From assembly GCA_029532415.1 (NCBI GenBank), contig JAQOTA010000034.1, positions 682,001 to 746,000 of the forward strand: 64,000 nt of DNA, written 5' to 3'. The notes below the pieces were generated by a model. The model saw only the letters and a list, made by a program, of their open reading frames with translations. It was not told the DNA's origin and ran no database searches. The DNA comes from Marasmius tenuissimus (Eukaryota; Basidiomycota; Agaricomycetes; Agaricales; Marasmiaceae). The translations under genes and the position numbers were made by a program. Below, piece after piece: positions 11,536-22,300 of the stretch (its first letter is position 1; each line of letters starts with the position of its first letter).

Positions 11536-12158
11536 ATGGCTATCGACACCTCTGCACCGAAATGGCGTATTGTTGTTGGCGCAGATGTGAGCAGCCTCTC
11601 TTTGATCCTTTCAGTCTCGTACTTGGGACTCAATCGCAACATGGTTCATAGGAAGCAGGTGTACACTACAAGGACATAATAAAGGCCGATCTCCTCAAAG
11701 ATCCTAGAGTCGCACAAGTCCTCGACGTCGGGGTCAATGCTGACACTGACAAGACTGCTTACCCCCACGTCGCCGTCAACGCCGCCAAGAAAGTCGCATC
11801 TGGGGAGGCCGACCGTGCGATTCTCATCTGTGGAACTGGTCTCGGTAAGGGCGTCTCTTTTCCTCGTCTGCATCGTCCCCCAATTCTGAACCGCGATTTC
11901 CGTGCAGGTGTGGCCATCTCTGCCAACAAGGTCCCAGGTGTCCGTGCTGTTACTGCGCACGACTCGTTTTCTGTGGAGAGGTCCATCCTGAGTAACGACG
12001 CACAAGTTCTCTGTATGGGTCAGCGGGTGGTTGGGATTGAGTTGGCTCGAAGGCTGGTCAAGGAGTGGCTGGGATATGTGTTTGACAAGTCGTCGCCTTC
12101 GCAAGCCAAGGTTGAGGCTCTTTGTCAGTATGAGACTGTTCCTGGGGATTGCAAATAA
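11536..12158 (+). CDS. RpiB/LacA-family sugar-phosphate isomerase
   Basis: The gene starts at [17 protein letters not shown] and has two introns (about 11587-11651 and 11846-11907). [13 protein letters not shown] is the N-terminal substrate-binding region. [15 protein letters not shown] carries the active-site Cys of the family, followed by [15 protein letters not shown] and the [13 protein letters not shown] strand. The product is about 165 residues, normal for RpiB. The family isomerises ribose-5-P/ribulose-5-P; relatives act on allose-6-P, galactose-6-P and, in erythritol/threitol pathways, D-erythrulose-4-P to D-erythrose-4-P. The last is attractive next to a Dak-type kinase, but is inferred from context. 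Confidence 0.9.
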
Positions 12159-12640
12159 TGATGGGCGTCGGGGCGAGGACGTCGAGAAATTCTTTAGTTG
12201 TAATATGATGTACAGATACTTCACCAGGGCATATCCACAACACCTTTAATTCCGTCGTTGAGCAGTCTACGTGACGAGGGTTCAAGTGCTGAGATTTCTT
12301 ATGGCTTCCCCTGACGAGTCCAACTTGGCCACTTGACCGCGCCTCCAGGCTCAAAGGAAAGTCAGGCTATACGGATTTCAAGTTAGATCCGCTGGAAGTA
12401 TCACAAAGTATGCGAAACCCGTTATTCGATATGACACGAATTCATGAAGCGGGGATAGTCGTAAATACTAGAGTACCGACCCGAGCTCGAGTGCCGGACG
12501 TAGCTCAATTCCCCAATCCGTGAGCAACAAGTTGATTAACCAAACCGGAGTATGTACGGAACAAGTAGAATTACAGCACTTCGACGCGATAGTAGATGAT
12601 GATGGAATAAGAATAAGGATGAGAGATAACCGTCTAAACT
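12159..12640. other. Convergent intergenic region
   Basis: These 482 bp separate the 3' ends of the isomerase and aldolase genes. No gene or repeat was recognised. Confidence 0.5.
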
Positions 12641-13862
12641 CTAAGCCTTTCCATCGGAACCGAAGAGCTTGATGAACCGTTCGCAGACTCCAGCGAAAAC
12701 TTCAGTGGCTTCCTCGACGGCATCGGGGAACGGCTTAGTCTGTAGTGCAGCAGCGAGAGCCTTGACATAAGGATCACGGGCCCAAGAGTTGACGTTGAAC
12801 TGGAGGGATTCGCAAAGCGTTAGTTAAGAGGTGGCAACGAACGACCGTCGTAAAATCTCACCTTGCTGACACCGCTCTTGATACATTCGCGAAAAAGGTC
12901 ATCAGGAAGCTCGTCGGTACCGTGAAGGCAGATAGGAATTCCCTGGCCTTTGAAGGTAGTTCGGAGGTCGCGGAGACTGGGGGATAATTAGATCTGGCTT
13001 TGGACGTATGAGAGGTCCGCAACTCACATGTCTTGTCGGAAGTTGGGCGGGTTGATGTAGGAGCCGTGGAGGTTACCAATGCTCGGTGCGAGAATGACAG
13101 CACCCGTTCTGGGGTCGCAAGGTTAGTTGCGGGATGTCGATAGGAGTAGAAGGTTGCCGTACCCTTTCATAAACTCTGCAGCCTTCTTGGGGTCAGTGAG
13201 CTTTGCATCCGAGATCATGCGAAGGCCAGCTTCGCCTCCTTCTAGACGTCCCAGCTCAACCTCGACGGCAACACCACATTTTCGTGCCCGCTCAACGTAG
13301 GGCCGAGCGATAGCGATGTTCTCTTCGTCGGTCTGGAGAAACCAGTCAATGACACGGGGTCTAATTGCCAAAAGGTAGATGTAACGCACGTCTGCATGAC
13401 TTGCATCGACCATGATACTGTCAAAGGCAATCCCTTGCTCGGCGAGGCTGAGAGCGAGTTCAAGGTGTTCGGGATCGGTTGCGTGATCAAGATGAACGGC
13501 GATGGGGACAGAAGCTCCATGGGCACTGTCACAGACAATGTAAGGTCAAAAATAGACTATGCGGGGATCAAAGCCTGCGACTTACGCATTCAGACAGAAT
13601 TGCAGAAAAGGTCCTTTGCCATAGGCGAGGGTGACAGGGAAGAGTTGAAGGAGAGCAGGACTTTTCAGCCTTTCCGCTGCTCGGACAAGACCGATCACGG
13701 AGTGTGCATCATAGCTGTGAAAGTGACGGAGTTGAATACGAGACCGATGATGGTGATGTTGAAAATCGCGTACCAAGTTTGTGCAAGAATGCCGTATCCT
13801 CCCTTCTCAGCCTTGCTGAGGATGTCAAGAGTACGATTTCCTTCGAGACCTTGAAGTGACAT
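12641..13862 (-). CDS. Class II (zinc) ketose-bisphosphate aldolase
   Basis: The start at 13862 reads MSLQGLEGNRTLDILSKAEK, the typical first helix of the GatY/KbaY/Fba family. Later exons give YDAHSVIGLVRAAERL, LLQLFP, a VHLDHATDPEHL metal/catalytic segment with the HxDH pair, FDSIMVDASH, VEVELGRLEGGE, PSIGNLHGSY with the second metal His, and CLHGTDELPDD with the third. The C-terminus ends at 12641. Introns lie around 12800-12862, 12978-13027, 13108-13163, 13333-13390, 13524-13585 and 13699-13775. The family cleaves or forms ketose (bis)phosphates using DHAP. In this cluster it may split a phosphorylated product of the kinase/isomerase steps. The exact substrate cannot be read from sequence. 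Confidence 0.88.
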
Positions 13863-14623
13863 TGGTGTGATTGAAGTGTTAAGAGAGAGGGGGATGAGAA
13901 GAACGCGGTGAGAAGATATTCCATGGCCGACTTCATGACGGTCAAATATGTACACGTTCAACGGCCCATCGCTGGGCATGGCCGGGAGTTGTTTCGGACG
14001 GCCCGGAAGTATAACGTTCCGTGAGATGGGAACATACTACCCTTTTTACCGTGAACCCTACAGTATGTCATGCGCATGTCGATCATGCCTTTTCCCGTTC
14101 CTGATCCAACCTGAATTCCTTTTTTCTTGTAACCATTGCTTGCGGAAGTCTAAGCACGGTCCAAGCTATTTACGATGTCCTTTAATGACGGATCGTGCTA
14201 CGGTCATACGAAACATTTAACATGGATCTCCCCCAGTCCGTTCCCAAGTCTACTACCAGCATGAGTATCGGTTCAGCTCTCGAATCTCGACTTTCGAGCC
14301 ACAGCTTGAGTTCCCGAAACCCCCGGGATCATATATTTCCTTCCCATTGCATACTCGATATTACAACGACGTATTTCCTCTCCACTTCGCGGCGCAACCA
14401 GTTGACCAAGGTCCAACAGGCTCCAAAACGCCTGAGTCCAGGCGAGGGCCCTGAAACGGCAGACGGGTTCAAGTTCTTCCAATGACCTAGCGGAACTTCG
14501 GGGGGGCCTAAAAATCGCTGGATGTCGGGAGTACAAAAGGCCTAGCGCGCATTGTTTCTATTGAACTTCCTGTTTTCCCCTCCCCCACCCCCACCCCCGC
14601 AACGGTACTCAAGCATCTCACCC
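13863..14623. promoter_or_regulatory. Divergent promoter between the aldolase and transporter genes
   Basis: This 761-bp non-coding region ends in a C-rich pyrimidine tract at 14577-14600 just before the transporter start. It carries the CGG-N12-CCG element at 14004-14021. ORFs in it have no recognisable product. Confidence 0.6.
14003..14021. promoter_or_regulatory. CGG-N12-CCG near-palindrome, candidate operator
   Basis: CCGGAAGTATAACGTTCCG shares 11 identical bases with the perfect palindrome at 5588-5607 and keeps the same 12-bp spacing between inverted CGG triplets. It lies 141 bp upstream of the aldolase start and about 600 bp upstream of the transporter start. Confidence 0.55.
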
Positions 14624-16555
14624 ATGGCGAACAATAAACCTGACCAAGAGTGGCGGGAGGAGTTCGCCAACACAGAGTATACACCCGGCTCTGAGGCCGA
14701 GAAGAGGCTGGTACGAAAAATTGACCTGCATATTGTGAGCACCTTCCAAGTTTAATTGTCAACGAATTTGGGACGCTGACTCGCCCAATTTAGATACCCA
14801 CCATATGGGTCCTTTATACCTTGTCATATCTTGATCGAGCAAACATTGGAAACGCGAAATCTGGAGGAATGGAGGAAGCTTTGAACTTGACCTCAAATCA
14901 ATATTCGGTCGTGTTACTCGTTTTCTTCGTACGTTCCTCGTGTCGACTACCTCGACGAATATACAATTTACACTCGGCGGAATAGGTCTCCTATGTCATC
15001 TTCGAGGTTCCCGCAAACATGTTGCTCACCCGAGTACGACCGTCGTTCTTGTGAGTGGCAACTTGTTTTTCGTGATATCTGAAAGCTTAGAAACCATCAC
15101 AGTTTATCGGGCTTGTGTTTCCTGTGGGGTGGAATAGCAGCATGTATGGCTGCAGTTTCGACGTATCAACAACTCGCAGGCATTCGGTTTGCTTTGGGTG
15201 TTATTGAAGCAGGATTTGCTCCCGGTGTCGCCTTCTACCTTTCTTCGTGGTACAAGCGCCATGAACTTGCGAGACGGTTCTCTATCTACTACACGGCCAC
15301 TGCCGTCTCGGTGCGTTCTTTCCACTTGTGCAAACCAACGTGCGGCTTATTCGTAACAAATAGGGTGCTTTCTCGGGTCTCCTTGCTGGTGTGATCACAG
15401 ACAAACTTTCCCTTGCTAGGGGCATCGAGGGTTGGCAATGGCTGCTTCTCATCGAGGGTGTTGCCTCTTCATTCGCAGGTACGTTCGTAATAGAACGTAT
15501 GGAACTCTCAGGTTGAACTTAGGTTGTTTCTAGGATGCTTCGCGTGGTACTTCCTTCCCGACTGGCCCAGCACCACGTCTTGGCTAACGCCCGAGGAACG
15601 AGTAAGGTTTCCAATTCACCCTTTTCCCTCTCCATGCTCACCCCAATGTATCTAGTTCATTGCCACTCAACGATTGGCATACGACGGAATTGGTAACGCT
15701 GGGCAAGGAGGTGGTGGCGAGCCCTCTCACGGCGAGGCCTTCAAGATGGCTATCCGAGACTGGAGAACTTGGATTCTTGCTGTCATGTACATGCTCGCCA
15801 CCGGTTCTCAGACTATCCAATACTTCATCCCCACACTTGTCGGACAGTTAGGCTACTCGGGATACATGAAGCAGTACATGACGATTCCTGTCTATGCCGT
15901 CGCGCTTGTAGGAATTGTCACATTCTGTTTCATCTCGGATTACCGCAAGGACCGAGCGACATATATCACCATCTCAAGTTTGTTGGCCGGCGTCTCGTTC
16001 ATTATCACGGTTGCTGTGGATAACCAGAAGGCCAAGTATGCCTTCTTGTGCTTCGCCGTTGGTGGCGTGTACGCTGCTTGCCCGTTAACGCTTTTGGTGA
16101 GTCGGTTTTTGGATTACTGTACTGATCGGTGGGACTGACATTGGCTGTGCAGTGGGTATCGAACATCATCGATCACCCCGCGGAGAAGCGTGCTGTCGCC
16201 ATTGCGCTCGTCAACGCCCTCGGTAATTCGTGAGTATCTCTCGACTAGGACTCTTCGGTATCGTGGGCTGACTCTTCCCGAAGGGCGTCCATTTATGGGT
16301 CCTTCTTGTGGCCAGACAGTACTGGACCTCGATATGTCCAAGGTTTCGCCACGACGACGTGAGTCAGCCATGATTGATACGTCAGTCTTAGTCGCGCTGA
16401 CCGCACATATCTCCTCTCCCGATAGTGCCTTCGTTCTTCTCCTCGCAATCCTCGCGCAAGTGCTCCAGTTCCTTGTCATCAAATTCCCGGCCCAGACACT
16501 GCACGAGTCGCAAGAACCTGTTGACGTTAAGAAGACGGATGAAGCTAGTGTCTAG
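14624..16555 (+). CDS. MFS transporter, anion:cation symporter (Dal5/Tna1-like) family
   Basis: The start MANNKPDQEWREEF (14624) is followed by EKRLVRKIDLHI, IPTIWVLYTLSYLDRANIGNA at the first membrane helix, and a YSVVLLVFF / VSYVIFEVPANMLLTR pair, all hallmarks of the fungal allantoate/nicotinate permease group. Further helices include LCFLWGGIAACMA, GVIEAGFAPGVAFYLSSWY, WLLLIEGVASSFAGCFAWYF, WILAVMYMLATGSQTIQYF, YAVALVGIVTFCFISDYR, ISSLLAGVSFIITVAV and AFVLLLAILAQVLQFLVI. About eight short introns interrupt the gene; the last coding exon ends at 16555. Family members carry organic anions such as allantoate, nicotinate and sugar acids, fitting uptake of a C4 sugar acid by the cluster. The substrate is inferred. 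Confidence 0.88.
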
Positions 16556-18764
16556 TGTATGATCTATACCTTACTTTCAGATAATCTCAAGTTGGTGGAA
16601 AGGATCCACCGTTCACATACTAACTTATCGCAATCGTCATATACTAATGTGTTTTAACAAATTGAACTCATTGAACCATCGTGTGAAGTTATGACCAGGG
16701 ATGTCTGGTCCGCATCAGGGAGACTGAGCGTCGAGTCCAAAGGAACCTATGGTAAAATGAGGCTTATTAGTCCTGGTTGAAGGGAGAGGCTTGTACGTTT
16801 TGTATGGGTGCTCAACAGGTAAGAGGTGCTCAGTACACCGGGAAATCACAATTTAGGTGTCGATTACTATTAGATATCGAGAAACTAATAGCACAGCGGT
16901 TAGTATTAGGCAAGAGGACCGGCGAAAGGGCATGAAGTACAGTCTGCTATAGTCTACCTGAAAATAGAGGAGTTTGACAAAGTCTAGGGGCCCGGCGGGT
17001 GGAGATTCCCCATCAGCTTCACATCGAAGATTTGCGATGGATTGTTAGGCGCACTTCACGTACTACGAAACAATGCCTTTTACCCCACGAGCAGTGACAT
17101 ACACTGAAGGAGGGCGAAGTGGTATTTGATAGCGTTAGTCTAGCACATAGTGCGAGCTAGAAGATTCGAGTGCTCGAACTGCGTCACGTCCAGTCTCAAA
17201 TTACTACTCCCAAGAAACCTGACACTCATTTTCTTTTCAAACATTTTCCTGGCATCAGCAATCCTACATATGTATTTCGGGTATTGTACAATACGATAAT
17301 ACCACTTTGCAATACCATACCGTCACGTATTGTACAAGCTATGTATTTTATTATAGAATACCATATAATACCATCTATCTTGCGCAAGACCAAAGGATTT
17401 AAGAGGGTAGAACAGCACAATACCGCTCGCAAGACCATTAGATATGTGCACAATGGGTTTCAATACACAGGATGACAATGGAAAAAATTCTTATTCTGGC
17501 TATCTATGTCACATGGAGAGGCATGTCTATCTAATAAATTATCGCGTCCACGTAATGGGATCATACAGCATTACCCCCTCGTCCACCTCTCCTTCCAATT
17601 CTCCTGAGTATAGCCAGTCAAATAGCGTCAAAAAACAATCACGGGAACGAGGAAAAGTGGCAAACACACTTGGTTGGTGTATAGAGTTGAACGGGACTTG
17701 GCGCACGGACATTTGTGATCTAACTGGGCTTTAGAAATGGCACTTCACAGCCGTTACAAGCTGTGAACACACCTCAACCATGATGCAGATAATATTGTAC
17801 TTGGCACTCAGAAGGTAAGTCGTCGGCGTATCGGCGTGTCGTGATGCTAAAACAGGCCAGATCAGATTTTCTCGAGCCCCAGTGTAGGTTGAAATAGATA
17901 CCTCGAGTGATAATCAGCGGTGCATTTTCAAGCTGTAAAGGGAGCCCAGAGGGGAGGGTATCATACTTGACTTGAATATGGGACGACTGCAGTAATGTTA
18001 CGGTAACCACCTAAAAAATCCCTCCATGAGAAGGAAGTGATATGAGCAAGCCGAGTCGACGAATACAATATGGGTACGCACCTGGTGAGTATCGAAATCT
18101 CCCTTCAAAACGGTAACCTCCAAACGGCGCGAGACTGAAGGAGCAGAAGGTGGTTGGGGCCGACGGAATTGAGGAGTCAGACTCAGGTTGTAAAAGCGTC
18201 GGGTGAAGGATAATGATCGGGCCGGGTATCAGAGAAGCCTCTCGGAAGTTACCGATCAACTGTGCAGTTCTTCCCAGAAATTCTCACACTCCATTTACAT
18301 AAGTCAGCACGCCCACATCCAACCTTTTCTTCAGACACTAAGTTCGACTTGGGCTTGGTCTATGTAATATTATTTGAATACTGGTAAGTACTAATATAGT
18401 CTAGCGTATTGATTTATGTCTTGTGGCATGAATTATCAAGAAGTTGAGGTATTGCTCGTACTAAGCAAATTATCCGAGTGTAGATCAAGTCTTGAAGGGT
18501 ATTGTGAGTCTTTCGCCTCAAAAGTGAAATACCGAAAAGACCTCCAAGACCGCGCAATACCCGCATAGGTTTGCTGATGGGTCGTCCCCGGTCAAAGTGC
18601 ACACCGGATATTGCCGAAGAGTCACCAAGGAATCTGCACCGGAGTCCGGCCGGACAGTTCCGATATTCTGTGCTCCCACTTTCTCACTTCAAGTTCAAAG
18701 CTTCAGCTTCAGTTTCGGGCCCAGGAATCTACACCCAAATTCTGCACGATTGACAAGAAAAACG
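16556..18764. other. Gene-poor stretch with decayed AT-rich repeat
   Basis: No convincing gene. Around 17270-17460 the sequence repeats the words GTATTG, CAATAC and AATACCAT in both orientations, typical of a decayed inverted-repeat element. The frame at 18011-18259 (minus), containing FSLAPFGGYRFEGRFRYSPG, and the one at 17774-18010 look exon-like, but I do not recognise them. Confidence 0.4.
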
Positions 18765-19005
18765 TTACTGTACCATTTTGAGATGTTCGACACAGGGTGT
18801 GACGTGTGACAAAAATCTCCATTTGAACTTTTCAACACTGAGCTCAGATTGGTGTGACCAAGAAGAGAAATTCGACAGAATTTGGCTGAAAATGCGGTTT
18901 TTGGAAGGTTTTTGACCTAAATTGAGGTGACTGGAGGTCTGGACCACCGAAAATTTTCGACACATTGGCCTGGGACCTGTGACCAAGTGTGACATTTCAA
19001 CAAAA

Positions 19006-19263
19006 TGTTGAGGCAGAGGTCCTGCCCACGCAGTGGCAGCATGGGGCAGACTAGCTCACCTGGAGATAGGCTTAGAGGCAGCAACGAGAGTAGTAAAAGT
19101 ACTGGTATTGCATGTAGATACAGAGCTACTTATATACTATACAGAGGTGGCTGTAACTACTATAACAGGAGTGACTAGGAATAGCATAGATCATAGTGAG
19201 ACAATTGAAGCATAGATGCGGCCTGATATAACGGTCCATATATCTGGGAGTCCGGATTCAACA
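19006..19263 (-). repeat. Copia A 3' LTR
   Basis: 258 bp, beginning TGTTGAGGCAGAGG and ending GGATTCAACA on the plus strand, with short TGTTGA/TCAACA inverted ends. It matches the LTRs of copies C and D. Confidence 0.9.
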
Positions 19264-19304
19264 CTCCCCCTCGCTAAGTGTGGCACAAGTAGAACACAAA
19301 GTGT

Positions 19305-22300
19305 CTATTTGGACGAATAAAATTCAAGTCCAAGATGTTCTCTAAAAGTGGAGAACTTGACATGACCCAAATTCTTGGTAAACATGTCTGCAGGATTGTA
19401 GGCACTGTCAATAAAGAAAAGATCGACCTTGTGGTCTGAAACACATTCGCGAATGTAATGATAGTGAATATCAATGTGTTTGGTGTGATGTTCTTGAACT
19501 GGGTTAGAGGTGATGAAAATTGAGCCTTGATTGTCTCCACACATGGGTACGGGAGTCATATCAATCCCAAGTCCAGAGAGTAACTGTCAAATCCATACAG
19601 CTTGACAACTACAGTCAGATAGCGCCATGTATTCTGTTACGAATCTGCCCACTATTCTTCACTTTTCCAGTCCCTTGGTCAACATCCCTTTGTTTCCACT
19701 TCTTTTCACACAGATACATGTCCCAGCATTACTGTATGATCTCCATTTCATTCTATGATGTTCCATATCATTCTTTCCTTGATACATTGTTACCTGTGTT
19801 TCCCACTGATGTGTACATGGTCCCCTTTGATCAGATCCACAGATACATCATTTATCCCTTTGCAGTTCATTCCCATGATCAGTATACAGCTTGGGACTGT
19901 CATATATACTCATGGTCACTTGTAGGTAGTTCCCCAGCTTGTCCATTTTGTCCATACTGCTTGCCTAGCTTGTGCTATGTTGAGGGTGTACTTGCTCAAT
20001 AACTATCTCTTTCACCCCTGATCCCTAGTCTCAGATTGGATGGCCTGAGAGGTTCCCAGTCACAGAGGCTGTTCATGACATATTCAGCTTCAGTGGATGA
20101 AAGCACAACAGTCTTCTGGGTGCATGATTTGCCAACAGAAGATGCCACCTGCCAATTTGAAGAAATAGCCCATGATCGACTGATGGTTGATAGAATCAGC
20201 AGCCCAATCAGAATCAGTGAATGCTAGTAAACCTCCATCATAGGCTCCATCATAGACCAATGCATAGTCTGGAGTTCCTGCAAGATAGCGACAAATATAA
20301 AGTGCTTTCTTCAGGTGATCTTCTGATGGATTAGCAGAAAATTAAGAAAGCTTTGTAACAGCGTAGGCAATATCTGGACAAGTGCCAAGCATAATATACA
20401 GAAGCAATCCAATCACTGATCGAGTATGATGTTTGGGATCAACAGGACCTTCGTTGGTTTGTGGAATATAGCCGGCAGGAAGAGGAGTATCAGCTGCTTT
20501 TGCATTCTGCATGCCAAATTGCTTCAAGACTTTCATCAAATAGTCAGTCTGGTCAAGAAGTATCTTACGGCCTTTGCGACAAATACCCATGCGCAAGAAC
20601 TCTGACTTCTCCAGGATCACGGCATTCCCAACGAGCCATAAACTTGGCTTTCTTCTTTTTGACAAAGGCTTTGTTGGGTCCAAGGAATAATACATTGTTG
20701 ACATAGATCAAAGTGATACATTCTTCACCAGTCTCACGATCTTTGCAGATGAAGAGACCTGCATCGGAAGTTAAACATTTGAAGCCTATTACTTCCATGG
20801 GCACGCCACCACTCAAGAGTGGCTTGCTTCAGTCCATATAATGCATGGTGAAGGCGATAGACTTTGTCTTCCTGACCCATAACCTTGAAACCTTCAGGTT
20901 GATCCATATAGATCTCTTCTTTAAGTTCGCCATAAAGGAAGGTGTTCTTCACATCCAATGCCTGAATATGCCAGTTTTTGAGAGCTGCAAGTGCAAGCAT
21001 CATCTGTACAGTTTCAAACCGTACCACTGGTGAGAAGATCTCATCAAAGTCAACACCTTCGACTTGAGAGAAACCCTTGGCAACAAGTTGAGCTTTCTTT
21101 CGATTGTCTGACTTAACGTCAAACACCCATCTATTCTTGACAGCCTTGCGACCTTTAGGTAGGTCAACCAATTTGAAGACCTTGCACTTGTGAAGAGCCT
21201 CTAGTTCATCGCAGCAAGTGGCCTTCCATTCTCTCTGCTGCTCAGCTGGCAGCTTCAGTATGTCACGGAGAGTCCACTCTCGAACGTTAGACATATCAGT
21301 GAGGTCATCGTGAACAGGAACTGCCTGATTTAACAGATAAATCATGAAACCTACTCCCCCTTCCTGGGATAATTGTTGCACTAAGCTATTGGGCTGACTC
21401 CCCCTGGAGTTACACATGGTAGACAGACTGCCATGATTGGTCCCAGGAACCTTTCTAGGTCTGCCTCTCCTACAAGTAGTAGGTGGATCCATGGGCTCTC
21501 TATCACCCGTGGCATCTCTCCATGTAGATTTTTCTCCATATCACGCACAATACACGAGGGATTATTTGGGTCTCATTGTTCACCAAATACATTATCAGGT
21601 TGCTTAGTACCCGTCCGTTTCCTGCCTGAACGCCTTGGCGGCGGAGACTGCTCTTGTCCACCCACTGGTGTGGGTGGCCTGGGAGGCTGGAACGGAGGAT
21701 CAGGATCAGGATCAGGATGTTTACCCTGAGGTACAGGACCATCTCCATCACCATCATGTGGGGATTCCGATCGCTTTGGAAGGTTCTTGGGAGGATATAG
21801 ATCGTCATCAGACGAATCATCATCACTATCCGAAGAGAAGTTGGGATTTTCACCCAATACCAGCAGTATTTCAGGGATTTCACCCACCGGGGTAAAGCCA
21901 CAAGGTTTCTTATCAGAACACTTCAGGAACAAATTTTCATTGAATAGAGCAGTAGCGCTTTTGAAGATAGTATTATTAGACATCTTCATGAAGACATATC
22001 CTTTCATGCCTTCCTGAAAACCAATGAAGGTCATCAGTTCTGAACGTGGAGATAACTTGTTAACTTGACACTTTTCCAGAATAAATGCATATGCTGCACA
22101 TCTGAAGACTCGGGGATCCAAAACATCTGGTGCACTGCCATGCAACTTCTCATATGGGGTCAACCAATGTAAAAGCTGGGGTGGCGTCCGATTATGAAGT
22201 ACAACAGCGTGCAACACACAGAATTCCCACCAAGAAGGTGGAAGACAAGCATCAAAGCGAAGAGCTTGAGCTTTCTTGACAATGGTCCGATTGAACCGTT

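Noticed and set aside
17170..17475. Open frame of 101 residues in the AT-rich repeat
   Set aside because: It is made of GTATTG/CAATAC repeat words; no domain and no intron structure.
18011..18259. Exon-like minus-strand frame containing APFGGYRFEGRFRYSPG
   Set aside because: It looks protein-like, but I could not link it to a family or to neighbouring exons, so it is not called a gene.
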